Numbered from the stretch's first letter, positions 45,605 through 54,889 are shown. The stretch is 64,000 nt of DNA from Fen-1135 sp963705275 (GCA_963705275.1 OY970063.1:186001-250000), one strand, 5' to 3'. Notes: generated by a model not told the origin, from the sequence alone. Numbers and translations are program-made.

Positions 45605-45827
45605 CCGTCTTGTTTGGTTTTAATATAGCCCGTATGCGAAAAAAAGGGTAGATGATGCCCACCACGCTGATTAGTATGATGAGACTTGATGAAAAAAAAT
45701 ACATGATGAACTCGAGAGGATTCTTCGTGCCGTACGCAGTTATGAGAGCGTTGATGCCGAATGCTAAGAAAAAAAGCGATAAGAAGGCTATGATAATATT
45801 CTTTACCCACCACACCCGTGAACCCAT
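45588..45827 (-). CDS. Small membrane protein of unknown function
   Basis: A 79-residue protein with two strong hydrophobic helices (roughly residues 10-30 and 40-65) joined by a short loop (AYGTKNPLEF) and ending in a charged tail. I do not recognise a family. The 3' end overlaps the M16 peptidase start by 17 bases, so it is likely translated with it. The ATG 45827 follows a GGGAGC stretch. It may be a membrane partner of the periplasmic peptidase pair, but this is only from position. Confidence 0.65.
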   Translation of the reverse strand: MGSRVWWVKNIIIAFLSLFFLAFGINALITAYGTKNPLEFIMYFFSSSLIILISVVGIIYPFFRIRAILKPNKTDENDI

Positions 45828-45886
45828 GAAACCGCTCCCACATTCAAATAGAAAGAAATTTTCCTGCTACGGCTAATAATGTATCT

Positions 45887-46480
45887 TCACTTCCCAACAA
45901 CAATCTTAAAGGCATTTATGCCTGTTTGTTCCACTGTTTGCTTCCTGCCGTCCGGGTCTGTCAGAATGCCTCTGTCATAGAGCTTATCGTTCTTGAATTC
46001 TCCTTCTATTTTTCGCCCATCCGGGAAAAGCACTACGCAATGACCATTCAACAAATTGTCTTGAAATTGTCCGACATACTTAATACCATCGGCAAAGAGC
46101 AATACTCCGGCTCCGCTTCGCTTGTCGTCTTTGAATTGTCCTTCATATTTTAATCCGTCGGCATAGAGTAATACCCCGGTTCCATTACGCTTGCCGTTCT
46201 TGAATTCACCTTCGTATTTTTCACCATGAGGAACAGTATAGACGCCTCGTCCGTCAAAATTGCTATCTTTAAATTGACCAACGTACTTTGTACCATCGGT
46301 GAACGTGTAAGTTCCCTGTCCCTCGCGTTTTCCATCTTTATGTTGACCCTCATAGACCGAACCGTCGAGATGGACATATGTCCCTTCACCATTCTCACAA
46401 TTTCCCTTGATGCAGCCGGCATACGCATCGGTATGCATGAACGCACACAGATAAGCCAGCAGGAATAAATAGATTCTCAT
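45887..46480 (-). CDS. Secreted MORN-repeat protein
   Basis: A 197-residue protein. From ATG 46480, preceded by AGGAGG, it has a signal peptide (residues 1-21) ending in TDAYAG. After a short Cys-containing segment six tandem 23-residue MORN units run from about residue 43 to 180 (YEGQHKDGKREGQGTYTF is typical), then a short tail. The last two units are less regular. MORN repeats bind lipids or proteins. Here the export signal puts it in the periplasm or outside. The frame from 46525 would put 15 extra codons before the signal peptide. The operon order places it before the small membrane protein and M16 genes; function unknown. Confidence 0.88.
   Translation of the reverse strand: MRIYLFLLAYLCAFMHTDAYAGCIKGNCENGEGTYVHLDGSVYEGQHKDGKREGQGTYTFTDGTKYVGQFKDSNFDGRGVYTVPHGEKYEGEFKNGKRNGTGVLLYADGLKYEGQFKDDKRSGAGVLLFADGIKYVGQFQDNLLNGHCVVLFPDGRKIEGEFKNDKLYDRGILTDPDGRKQTVEQTGINAFKIVVGK
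45941..46354 (-). repeat. Six tandem 69-base MORN-coding units
   Basis: Six in-frame 69-base units encode the 23-residue MORN repeats. Bases as well as residues resemble each other, for example TTGAATTGTCC-type blocks on the plus strand, which indicates tandem duplication of units within the gene. Confidence 0.75.
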
Positions 46481-46545
46481 CTCGCCTCCTATCTTGCAGC
46501 TGAAGTACACGTAACACGATTTCAACTGCGAAACAACGTCAAATA

Positions 46546-47907
46546 TCAGTGCGTTCGTGTCATCATCTTTAAGTTTTCATAGAGTTCAGGCGTTAATCTT
46601 TCGCTCCTGCACGGAAGCAACGAGTTGTTCTGAAAGAGTGGTTCGCCTCTCAGGTCAAAACATGATCCGTTTACTGCTGATTCCCAGAGCGCCGTTCCCG
46701 GGATGGGAGAATATTCCGCAATGATCGGTCTTGCCCCATGAGATTGCACATAGCGTATACTGTCCCTCACTTCCGTAGCCTCCTGTCCAGGTAAGCCGCA
46801 CAGGATATAGATACCGATATCCCCTGATTTATAGCCGGCATCCGTAAGGCAGCGGACCGCCTCTCGCAGTTGTTCATTATTGACTTTGCCTCCGGTAGAT
46901 GACTGTATCATCGGGTTGGATGATTCAAAGCCGAAACGAATAGTAGCAAAACCCGCCATACGCATTAACTTGCTTAACTTTGGAGTGATTTGAGACATGT
47001 GGAGGCCGTTCGGACAGTGAAATTGACATGCTAATCTCCTTCTGATTATTTCAGTAAGCATTGGAATTACCATTTCTTCAGGGTTCACCAGAAGTGCATC
47101 ATCGTAAATCGAAAACTGACTGACGCCGAATTGCTTATGCCAGAAGTCGATCTCATTAACTACCTTTGCAGGGTCGCGCTGTTTAAATTTATCAGTCAAT
47201 AGGTGTGAGGCGCAATACGCGCAGTTGTAAGGACAGCCTCTCGATGTCAAAATGGGAAACTGGTCCTTAAGAGGCAGGAGATCCAGGGCAGGGTAGGGTA
47301 TTGAATCCAAATCATCCGGATCTGGCACATAGACCGGATCATCGCCAAAAAAATCGCGCAGTAAGACAGGGATATGTCTTTCGCCTGCGCCGGCTATAGT
47401 GATGTCGGCTCCCGACCGGAGCGCATGCTCAGGACACAGTGTTGTATATATTCCGCCCAGGACAATCGGGATATCTGGAAATGTTTGCTTCGTAATTCTT
47501 ATGACTTCAAAGACACCGGGGTACCAGTAAGTCATCACAGACGTTACAAGAATCAAATCAGGAGTGACCGATGATTTTAATTCTTCAGTAAAGACAGCGG
47601 GCGTTATACCGTATCTCTTATAGTTTCTCCTAATCTCTCTAAGCGAGTGCGGCTTGGGAATTCTCTCTTGGGGAAATTTGCCATGACCTGTGATGTCCCT
47701 CTTGATAAGCTTTGCGCCTTCATTACATCTTATTTGAGAATGACGGGCATTCAGGCAATCGATAAAATGAATATGATAGCCATTCTTACGAAATAGACTC
47801 GCCAGATAGAGAAGACCCAGCGGTTTTATCCAGAAGTCATAGGCGGCAAAGTCGTATATCCACGGATTGATGAGAAGGATGTTCTTTTCATTATATGAAG
47901 CCATCAT
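46546..47907 (-). CDS. B12-binding-domain radical SAM protein
   Basis: A 453-residue enzyme with an N-terminal cobalamin-binding-like domain (NILLINPWIYDF, GGIYTTLCPEHALRSGADITIAGAGE) and a radical SAM core with CX3CX2C in SRGCPYNCAYC, then IRFGFESSNP and PGQEATEVRDSI. It is of the B12-binding Fe-S type that includes methylases, cyclases and many unknowns. The His of the cobalamin-coordinating DXHXXG motif is not evident, so B12 may not be bound in the base-on form. It lies upstream of the MORN gene on the same strand, 65 bases apart. Substrate unknown. Confidence 0.82.
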   Translation of the reverse strand: MMASYNEKNILLINPWIYDFAAYDFWIKPLGLLYLASLFRKNGYHIHFIDCLNARHSQIRCNEGAKLIKRDITGHGKFPQERIPKPHSLREIRRNYKRYGITPAVFTEELKSSVTPDLILVTSVMTYWYPGVFEVIRITKQTFPDIPIVLGGIYTTLCPEHALRSGADITIAGAGERHIPVLLRDFFGDDPVYVPDPDDLDSIPYPALDLLPLKDQFPILTSRGCPYNCAYCASHLLTDKFKQRDPAKVVNEIDFWHKQFGVSQFSIYDDALLVNPEEMVIPMLTEIIRRRLACQFHCPNGLHMSQITPKLSKLMRMAGFATIRFGFESSNPMIQSSTGGKVNNEQLREAVRCLTDAGYKSGDIGIYILCGLPGQEATEVRDSIRYVQSHGARPIIAEYSPIPGTALWESAVNGSCFDLRGEPLFQNNSLLPCRSERLTPELYENLKMMTRTH

Positions 47908-47916
47908 GTGTTACTG

Positions 47917-47945
47917 CTTATATAATGTTTGCAGCTATAAAACAA
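47917..47945 (-). promoter_or_regulatory. Candidate promoter for the B12-type radical SAM gene
   Basis: On the minus strand TTGTTT (47945-47940) and TATAAG (47922-47917) are 17 bases apart, ten bases before the ATG at 47907. A short leader would result. It faces away from the dtd promoter in the same 132-base gap. Confidence 0.35.
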
Positions 47946-47984
47946 TATAATCTCGTCTCTTATTGGTAAATGCCGAGAAAAGAC

Positions 47985-48013
47985 TTGAAGCAACAATTGA
48001 ATATTGCTAACAT
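47985..48013 (+). promoter_or_regulatory. Candidate promoter for dtd
   Basis: TTGAAG (47985-47990) and TAACAT (48008-48013) are 17 bases apart; the dtd ATG is at 48040 with GGAG 12 bases before it. The match to consensus is moderate, four of six at each box. Confidence 0.35.
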
Positions 48014-48039
48014 CCCGGGTCACGGAGAAATAAGATAAT

Positions 48040-48489
48040 ATGAGATGCGTCATTCAGCGGGTCGATAGGGCGCGAGTGATTGTTGACGGACAGATAATAT
48101 CGAGTATAGGGAAAGGAGTACTCGTCTTTCTGGGCATAGAAAAGGGAGACGTTTATCGCGATGCGGATTTTCTCCTTGAAAAAATAATTCAATTAAGGAT
48201 ATTTGAAGATTCACAGAGGAAGCTGAATCTGTCTCTTCTCGAGACATCGGGAGACATTCTTATCGTGTCTCAGTTCACGCTCCTGGCCGATTGTCGAAAG
48301 GGTAGGCGACCCTCTTTCATCTCCGCTGAGGAACCGGAGGAAGCAAAAAGACTCTATGACTACTTCGTCAGCATGGCTGGCGAACGGATCAACCATGTCG
48401 GTACTGGTGAATTTCAGGCCATGATGAAGGTAGAATCGGTAAACGATGGTCCTGTCACGATGCTGCTCGACAGCAGAAAGACATTTTGA
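48040..48489 (+). CDS. dtd: D-aminoacyl-tRNA deacylase
   Basis: Removes D-amino acids and glycine from mischarged tRNAs. The 149-residue protein has the two DTD motifs, SQFTLLADCRKGRRPSF and NDGPVTMLLDS, with the cis Gly-Pro in the second. The start ATG 48040 gives MRCVIQRVDRARVIVDG, the family N-terminus. It is followed by a DUF1285 gene and guaB on the same strand. Confidence 0.96.
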   Translation: MRCVIQRVDRARVIVDGQIISSIGKGVLVFLGIEKGDVYRDADFLLEKIIQLRIFEDSQRKLNLSLLETSGDILIVSQFTLLADCRKGRRPSFISAEEPEEAKRLYDYFVSMAGERINHVGTGEFQAMMKVESVNDGPVTMLLDSRKTF

Positions 48490-48495
48490 ATAAGA

Positions 48496-48981
48496 ATGAG
48501 CCAAGGAACCATGGAGAAGGATATCCCCCCTTGCAATATAAGAATAGACAAAGAAGGAGTCTGGTATTTCAAGGGCAATGAAATCTTCAGGGATGAGATC
48601 GTAAAATACTTCTACCAAAATATGAAGAAAGATGAAGCAGGCAGATATTTGATTGAACTTGAGGACGACTGCTGCTATCTGGAAGTGGAGGACGCCCCTT
48701 TTATCGTAAGATCAGCGCATAGATGCGCTGCTGAAGCAGGAAATGAAGAATGCATTCATCTTCTCCTGTCAGATCACAGCGTTGAGAAACTCAATCCGGA
48801 TTCTCTATGGGCAGGAAAGGACAATGTGCTTTATTGTTCGGTTAAGAATGACGCTTTTATTGCACGTTTTTCAAGGGCAAGTTATTATCAAATCGCAGAC
48901 TTCATAGAATATGGTGATGGCGAAAACGAGTACTTTATTTCACTCAACGGCAAAAATTTCTACATAACGACTGTATTGTGA
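48496..48981 (+). CDS. DUF1285-family protein
   Basis: A 161-residue protein in which CNIRIDKEGVWYFKGNEIFRDEI and LEVEDAPFIVRSA match the DUF1285 consensus (the WYxxGxxIxR and VEDAPF parts). No biochemical role is established for the family; no signal peptide or membrane segment is visible. ATG 48496 and ATG 48511 are both possible; the second has AAGGA close upstream. It starts six bases after dtd and ends 27 bases before guaB. Confidence 0.75.
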   Translation: MSQGTMEKDIPPCNIRIDKEGVWYFKGNEIFRDEIVKYFYQNMKKDEAGRYLIELEDDCCYLEVEDAPFIVRSAHRCAAEAGNEECIHLLLSDHSVEKLNPDSLWAGKDNVLYCSVKNDAFIARFSRASYYQIADFIEYGDGENEYFISLNGKNFYITTVL

Positions 48982-49008
48982 TATATATAATACATATGGA
49001 GACGCGCC

Positions 49009-50469
49009 ATGCTGGATGATCATGTAAAAGAGACATTGACATTTGACGACCTTCTTCTCGTGCCTTGCGAATCGAGCATTCTTCCTAAAGACGCAGAAAC
49101 GTCGACGCTCCTGACCAATAACATTACGCTAAATATTCCTATTGTCAGCGCTGCTATGGATACGGTCACAGAGTCTGGGACGGCCATATGTCTTGCGCAA
49201 GAGGGCGGTATAGGGATCATTCACCGCAACATGAGTATAGACAAACAGGTGATTGAAGTTGACAAAGTGAAGAAATCGGAGAGCGGCATGATCGTGGATC
49301 CGATTACAATTGAGCCTGAGCAGAAGGTTCATGACGCTCTTGAACTCATGAACAAATACAGAATATCGGGAGTTCCTGTAGTTAAAAATCATAGGCTCGT
49401 TGGAATCCTGACAAACAGAGATCTTAGATTCGAGACTAATCTCGATCAGCGAGTCTGTGATGTGATGACGAAAGATAATCTCGTTACAGTTTCGTCAAGT
49501 ATAAGCCTGGAAGAGTCTAAGAAACTGCTCCATAAACACAGGATAGAAAAATTACTGGTCGTGGACGATGCATATAACTTAAAGGGAATGATTACCATCA
49601 AGGATATAGAGAAGATACGGAGATATCCGAATTCGTGTAAAGATTCGCGCGGTAGGCTGCGAGTTGGTGCCGCTGTGGGTATCATTGACAGGGAGGCGCG
49701 GGTAGACGCCTTATTATCAGCAGGTGTTGATGTAATAGTTATAGATACCTCGCATGGGCATTCTGCAGGTGTTTTGGATGCCATCAAAGATACGAAGATC
49801 AACTTTCCCGCCTGCGAACTGGTTGCCGGTAATGTGGCCACCTCCGAAGGGGCAGAAGCTCTGAGTAAAGCGGGGGTGGACGCAATCAAGGTGGGAGTGG
49901 GGCCCGGATCAATATGCACCACGCGGATAATCGCAGGCGTCGGCATACCGCAGATGAGTGCCATAAGAGATGCGGCCAAGGTGGCAAATAAATACAGCAT
50001 CCCCGTCATTTCCGACGGAGGCATCAAGTACTCTGGCGATGTTGTGAAGGCTCTCGCCGCAGGCGCCCACACGGTGATGATAGGCAGCCTGTTTGCTGGA
50101 ACAGAAGAAAGCCCGGGAGAGACAATTCTTTTCCAGGGTAGAAGTTACAAGATGTATAGGGGAATGGGTTCCCTTGAGGCCATGAAAATGGGAAGCATGG
50201 ATAGGTATTATCAGGATGACATAGAAAGCAGCCTGAAAACTGTTCCGGAAGGCATAGAGGGCAGGGTACCGTTTAGAGGACCTTTGTCTGCAAGCATAGG
50301 CCAGCTCGTGGGCGGCCTGAAGGTTGGCATGGGGTATGTAGGCTGCAGGACAATCAAGGAGCTCAGAGAAAAAACGAGGTTCATCCGCATAACGTCTGCG
50401 GGGCTTCGCGAAAGCCATGTCCACGATGTAATTATTACCAAAGAAGCGCCAAATTACTGGCTGGACTGA
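49009..50469 (+). CDS. guaB: Inosine-5'-monophosphate dehydrogenase
   Basis: Oxidises IMP to XMP, the first step to GMP. The 486-residue barrel protein has the substrate loop GPGSICTTRI with the catalytic Cys at 303, a pair of CBS domains inserted at about 95-205, and the flap region EGIEGRVPFRGPL. ATG 49009 has GGAG seven bases upstream. The usual partner guaA is not found here; a 174-base gap and dnaE follow. Confidence 0.97.
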   Translation: MLDDHVKETLTFDDLLLVPCESSILPKDAETSTLLTNNITLNIPIVSAAMDTVTESGTAICLAQEGGIGIIHRNMSIDKQVIEVDKVKKSESGMIVDPITIEPEQKVHDALELMNKYRISGVPVVKNHRLVGILTNRDLRFETNLDQRVCDVMTKDNLVTVSSSISLEESKKLLHKHRIEKLLVVDDAYNLKGMITIKDIEKIRRYPNSCKDSRGRLRVGAAVGIIDREARVDALLSAGVDVIVIDTSHGHSAGVLDAIKDTKINFPACELVAGNVATSEGAEALSKAGVDAIKVGVGPGSICTTRIIAGVGIPQMSAIRDAAKVANKYSIPVISDGGIKYSGDVVKALAAGAHTVMIGSLFAGTEESPGETILFQGRSYKMYRGMGSLEAMKMGSMDRYYQDDIESSLKTVPEGIEGRVPFRGPLSASIGQLVGGLKVGMGYVGCRTIKELREKTRFIRITSAGLRESHVHDVIITKEAPNYWLD

Positions 50470-50591
50470 CTAAGTGATGGCATACTAAAGACTCCATATG
50501 CTGCGTTGCCTGTTAGCCTTTGCATGTAACGTATCTTTAAAATACGCGCGATTTTCCAAGCATCCCATTGTCTTGCTTGGAGAGCCTTCAC

Positions 50592-50621
50592 TTGTGATTC
50601 CACTTTCCCTGTTATTATAAT
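50592..50621 (+). promoter_or_regulatory. Candidate dnaE promoter
   Basis: TTGTGA (50592-50597) and TATAAT (50616-50621) are 18 bases apart, 22 bases before the dnaE ATG at 50644, which has GAGG upstream. A weak inverted repeat at 50556-50580 (CCAAGC/GCTTGG) lies just before it without a T run, so it is not a good terminator for guaB. Confidence 0.55.
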
Positions 50622-50643
50622 TTGTCATGAGGTAACCGCTAAA

Positions 50644-53600
50644 ATGAAGTCTGGGAATTTCATTCACCTGCACGTACATACACAATACAGTCTCCTCGAC
50701 GGAACCATTCGCCTCGACAATCTATTCAAAAAAGCGAAGGAATACCAAATGCCTGCGGTGGCCATGACGGACCATGGAAATATTTTTGGCGCCATTGACT
50801 TTTATCAGCATGCCCAGAAATACGGTATTAAACCGATTATCGGATGCGAGCTATACGTTGCCCCAAAGAGCCGCTTTGATAAGAGCGCCCAGCCGACAGG
50901 GGAGGGCTCGCATCATTTACTTGTTCTCGTCAAAGACGGGCAGGGATATAAGAATCTCATGCGGCTCGTTACCGCAGCGTACCTGGAGGGATTTTATTAC
51001 CGTCCGCGCGTAGACAAAGAGCTCCTGTCATCATATGGCGAGGGACTCATAGGCCTTAGCGCCTGTCTCCACGGAGAGATAGCGAGCCTGCTTCTTAAAG
51101 GAAATAAAGAAGCGGCAAGAGCAGTCGCGCATGAGTATAGGGAAATTTTTGGCGAGGGGAATTTTTATCTTGAGATAATGGAGAACGGTCTTCCTGAACA
51201 AAAAATCGTTAATAATGGCCTCATTCAAATGAGTCGTGAACTTTCAATTCCGCTCGTTGCCACCAACGACTGCCATTATATAGATCGGGAAGATGCCGAG
51301 GCCCATGAAGTCCTCTTATGTATCCAAACAGGCAAGACCATGGACGATACCGATCGGATGAAATTCAAGACAGATCAATTTTACTTCCGTTCACCCGATG
51401 CTATGCTTAGCCTTTTTAAAGATATTCCGGAATCTATCAGTAATACGGCAGTTATTGCGGATAAATGTAACTTAACCTTTGATTTTGGGAAGATTTCCTT
51501 GCCACATTTTGAAGTAAGCACATCTGAATCACTTGATGAATATTTAGCAGGTCAAGCGAAAAATGGTTTAGAAAGATTGTTGCCCATAATCATGAAGGCT
51601 AAAGAGGACAAGAGTACCCATGAGCAATATGTGAAGCGCTTGCAGGAAGAACTGCAGATCATTAAGTCCATGGGATTCGCAGGATATTTTCTCATTGTGT
51701 CGGATTTTGTGAACTACGCAAAACGAAGAAACATCCCCGTCGGTCCCGGCAGAGGCTCTGCCGCGGGCAGCCTCGTTGCCTATGCAATCGGGATTACCAA
51801 TATAGATCCCATACGATATGGACTTTTCTTTGAAAGGTTCTTAAATCCAGACAGGATAAGCATGCCTGATATAGATATAGATTTTTGCCAGGACGGCCGC
51901 GATGAGATCATCAAGTACGTAACGGATAAATATGGAAGCGACAGGGTTGCCCAGATTATAACATTTGGTAAAATGCAGGCCAAGGCCGTCATCAGGGATG
52001 TGGGAAGGGCATTGAACATATCCTACAGTGAAGTGGATAGTATTGCAAAATTGATACCGAACGTCCTGAACATTTCTCTTGATATGGCCATTCAAAGTGA
52101 GCCGCGCCTTCAGGAAGAGCAGAAAAGAAATGAGAAAGTGAGAAGGCTCTTGTCACTGTCACGCGCACTCGAAGGTCTAAATCGTCATTCCTCAACCCAC
52201 GCAGCGGGTGTCGTCATATCTGATGTCCCCCTTGTTGAGCGCGTTCCTCTCTGCAAGAGTCCCAAGGACGAAATTGTGACGCAGTTCTCAATGAATGATC
52301 TCCAGGCGGTGGGACTGACAAAATTTGATTTTCTGGGACTTAAGACTCTCACGGTGATTAAGAACGCGTTGCAGTTTATAAAGGCAGGCAAGGGGGAGGA
52401 AATAGACATTGATAAACTTGCCCTCAATGATCAAAAAACGTATCAATTGCTAATGAAGGGAAATGCAGACGGTATATTTCAACTGGAAAGTGCCGGCATG
52501 AAGGATATCCTCGTAAATATGAAGCCTGACTGTATTGAGGAAATCATCGCCCTGATTGCCTTGTACAGGCCGGGCCCTATGAATATGGTTCCCGAATTCA
52601 TCTCGCGTAAACAGGGTAAGACAAAGATTATTTATGAAATTCCCGAGTTGGAAGAGATATTGAGGGAGACATACGGCGTTATCGTATACCAGGAACAGGT
52701 AATGCAGATAGCCGGCGCCATCGGCGGATATACGATGGCGGAAGCGGATATACTGCGCAAGGTTATGAGCAAGAAAAAGCCTTCAGAGATGGAGAAAGAA
52801 AAACCTAAATTTCTCGACGGTGCAAGACGCAGAAATATACCTGAAAAGAAAGCCAGGAAGATCTGGAAACAGATGGAGACATTTGCAGAATACGGTTTCA
52901 ACAAGTCTCACAGCACCGCTTACGCCATGATATCCTATCAAACCGCCTATCTGAAAGCTAATCATCCCTTTGAATTTATGGCGGCTCTGCTCACAAGCGA
53001 AAAAGACAACAGAGACAAGATCATCAAGTACATAAACAGTTGCAAGGATATGGGCATAAATGTGCTTCCACCCGATATCAATGAATCTCAGAGTGATTTC
53101 AGTGTCACCGGCGAGCATATTCGCTTCGGTCTCGCCGCCGTCAAGAATGTGGGGATAGGAGCGATTGACTCGATTATATCTGTAAGGGAAAAGGAGGGGA
53201 AATTTGCGACCTTTGACGATTTCTGCAACCGTGTCGATCTCAAAAAAATTAATAAGAGGATGATTGAGAGTTTAATCAAATGCGGGACTTTTGATTCACT
53301 TGCTTATCGAAGAAGCCAGCTGATGAGATATTATGAGGGAATTGTCGACACGGCTCAGAGGCGTCAAAAGGAAAGATCGAGCGGTCAGGCCAGCTTCTTC
53401 GATCATATGGAAAGTGAAAAAATTGCGCAGATCGATACAATGCGAGAAAGTGCACTTTCTGACATAGCCGAATGGGATCATAAGGAACTGCTTGCCCATG
53501 AGAAGGAAACCCTCGGGTTCTACATTACAGGGCATCCACTTCTCAGATTTGCAGAAAAGCTTCACCGAGTAGCCAACGTCGACACTTCGAGTATCAATGG

Positions 53601-54129
53601 CCAGCAGGACCGCGACATAGTCGTCTTTGGCGGTGTTGTGAGCAATATTCGGGAAGTAACTACGAAGAAGAAGGACCTCATGGCCTATATAACCATCGAG
53701 GACCTCAGAGGCTCTGTCACGGTTATCTGTTTTTCCGATTTATACACCAGGGCATTCGGCCTTGTTCACTCTGAAGAGCCCGTTTTGGTCAAAGGAACGA
53801 TAGATGCGGGCGAGGAGGGGATAAAGGTGATTGCTTCTGATATTATCCCTCTTGGCGAGGCAGTCGAACAGCCCTATGATGTGGTGCATTTCACAGTCGA
53901 TGTTTCAAGATCATCAGCAACAGACGTCGAGTCCTTGCAGAAATTACTGACTCATCACAAGGGGAAGTCTGATGGCTTTATCAATATAGTCAATGGCAAT
54001 AGCGAAGTTATTGTTTACCTGGGCAGGGATTTACAGCTCGAACTGACCGATAATTTAAAGAGAGAAACCGAACACCTTCTCGGCGTTGGCGCTACCCGTT
54101 TTAGTCATAGGACGGTCGAGACAGAATAG
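50644..54129 (+). CDS. dnaE: DNA polymerase III subunit alpha
   Basis: Replicative polymerase, 1161 residues, DnaE1 type. It starts with the PHP domain (HLHVHTQYSLLDG, AMTDHGNIFGAI), then the C-family palm with catalytic Asp residues in PDIDIDF at 408-414, GRGSAAGSLVAYAIGI, the thumb and fingers, helix-hairpin-helix, and a C-terminal OB fold (VVFGGVVSNIREV) and tail. PHP metal residues look conserved, so the domain may retain proofreading-type activity. Long motifs such as FAEYGFNKSHSTAYA confirm the family. Downstream after 40 bases is UPF0280. Confidence 0.98.
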   Translation: MKSGNFIHLHVHTQYSLLDGTIRLDNLFKKAKEYQMPAVAMTDHGNIFGAIDFYQHAQKYGIKPIIGCELYVAPKSRFDKSAQPTGEGSHHLLVLVKDGQGYKNLMRLVTAAYLEGFYYRPRVDKELLSSYGEGLIGLSACLHGEIASLLLKGNKEAARAVAHEYREIFGEGNFYLEIMENGLPEQKIVNNGLIQMSRELSIPLVATNDCHYIDREDAEAHEVLLCIQTGKTMDDTDRMKFKTDQFYFRSPDAMLSLFKDIPESISNTAVIADKCNLTFDFGKISLPHFEVSTSESLDEYLAGQAKNGLERLLPIIMKAKEDKSTHEQYVKRLQEELQIIKSMGFAGYFLIVSDFVNYAKRRNIPVGPGRGSAAGSLVAYAIGITNIDPIRYGLFFERFLNPDRISMPDIDIDFCQDGRDEIIKYVTDKYGSDRVAQIITFGKMQAKAVIRDVGRALNISYSEVDSIAKLIPNVLNISLDMAIQSEPRLQEEQKRNEKVRRLLSLSRALEGLNRHSSTHAAGVVISDVPLVERVPLCKSPKDEIVTQFSMNDLQAVGLTKFDFLGLKTLTVIKNALQFIKAGKGEEIDIDKLALNDQKTYQLLMKGNADGIFQLESAGMKDILVNMKPDCIEEIIALIALYRPGPMNMVPEFISRKQGKTKIIYEIPELEEILRETYGVIVYQEQVMQIAGAIGGYTMAEADILRKVMSKKKPSEMEKEKPKFLDGARRRNIPEKKARKIWKQMETFAEYGFNKSHSTAYAMISYQTAYLKANHPFEFMAALLTSEKDNRDKIIKYINSCKDMGINVLPPDINESQSDFSVTGEHIRFGLAAVKNVGIGAIDSIISVREKEGKFATFDDFCNRVDLKKINKRMIESLIKCGTFDSLAYRRSQLMRYYEGIVDTAQRRQKERSSGQASFFDHMESEKIAQIDTMRESALSDIAEWDHKELLAHEKETLGFYITGHPLLRFAEKLHRVANVDTSSINGQQDRDIVVFGGVVSNIREVTTKKKDLMAYITIEDLRGSVTVICFSDLYTRAFGLVHSEEPVLVKGTIDAGEEGIKVIASDIIPLGEAVEQPYDVVHFTVDVSRSSATDVESLQKLLTHHKGKSDGFINIVNGNSEVIVYLGRDLQLELTDNLKRETEHLLGVGATRFSHRTVETE

Positions 54130-54169
54130 CCGCTCAACAAGACATCCCGTCTATTAACTCTATCTCACC

Positions 54170-54889
54170 ATGAGCTATCAAGAGAGGACATACAGGAACC
54201 GGGTTTCGCAGAGTGAGCTCACATCTTTTCGCGTGTGCGTCCGCGAAACGGACCTCATGATATACTGCGATACAGATCTTTCTTCGGAAGCCCTTGAATC
54301 CGTTCATATATATCGCGGTTTCATTGAATCCTACATCAGTTGCCATGCTGATTTTCTGACGTCACTGTCGCCGGTCAGAGCTGATGAATTTGCTCCACCT
54401 ATAGTGAGGGACATGATCGCGGCGGCATCTGCAGCCGACGTCGGCCCAATGGCCTCTGTGGCGGGTGCGATTGCCGAATATGTAGCCAATGACCTTCTTA
54501 CGATGTCTCAGAATGTCATCGTTGAAAATGGCGGCGATATTTTTCTAAAAACACAAAGAGAGGCGAGGGTCGGCATATTTGCCGGCAATTCACCCTTAAC
54601 CTATAAGATCAATCTATTGCTGAAGCCGGGTCAGCTGCCCTTGGGCGTCTGCACATCGTCGGGAACCGTTGGGCACTCCCTGAGCTTTGGAACAGCCGAC
54701 GCAGTCTGCGTTGTTTCAAAATCATCGACTCTGGCTGATGCCTCAGCCACTTCAATCGGAAACCTTGTGAAAGGTAAAGGAGATATCAGGACTGCACTTG
54801 AAAGAGGAATGGAAATCGATGGCGTCTTAGGGGTCCTGATTATTATAGGCGACCAATTTGGTGTAATCGGGGATATAGAACTGATTTAG
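54170..54889 (+). CDS. UPF0280/ApbE-like family protein
   Basis: A 239-residue protein of the UPF0280 family, distantly related to the flavin transferase ApbE. Segments GPMASVAGAIAEYVA, VENGGDIFLKT and VCTSSGTVGHSLSFGTADAVCVV align with that family. No biochemical role is known. It has no signal peptide and is probably cytoplasmic. The ATG at 54170 lacks a good ribosome site. It follows dnaE by 40 bases and is convergent with the J-protein gene. Confidence 0.82.
   Translation: MSYQERTYRNRVSQSELTSFRVCVRETDLMIYCDTDLSSEALESVHIYRGFIESYISCHADFLTSLSPVRADEFAPPIVRDMIAAASAADVGPMASVAGAIAEYVANDLLTMSQNVIVENGGDIFLKTQREARVGIFAGNSPLTYKINLLLKPGQLPLGVCTSSGTVGHSLSFGTADAVCVVSKSSTLADASATSIGNLVKGKGDIRTALERGMEIDGVLGVLIIIGDQFGVIGDIELI

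Noticed and set aside
49446..50072. Long open frame (208 codons) antisense to guaB
   Set aside because: It is entirely opposite to a highly conserved gene, has no ribosome site or family match, and the residues look like a codon shadow of the real frame.
50556..50580. Inverted repeat CCAAGC/GCTTGG after guaB
   Set aside because: Long loop and no T run; it may be fortuitous.
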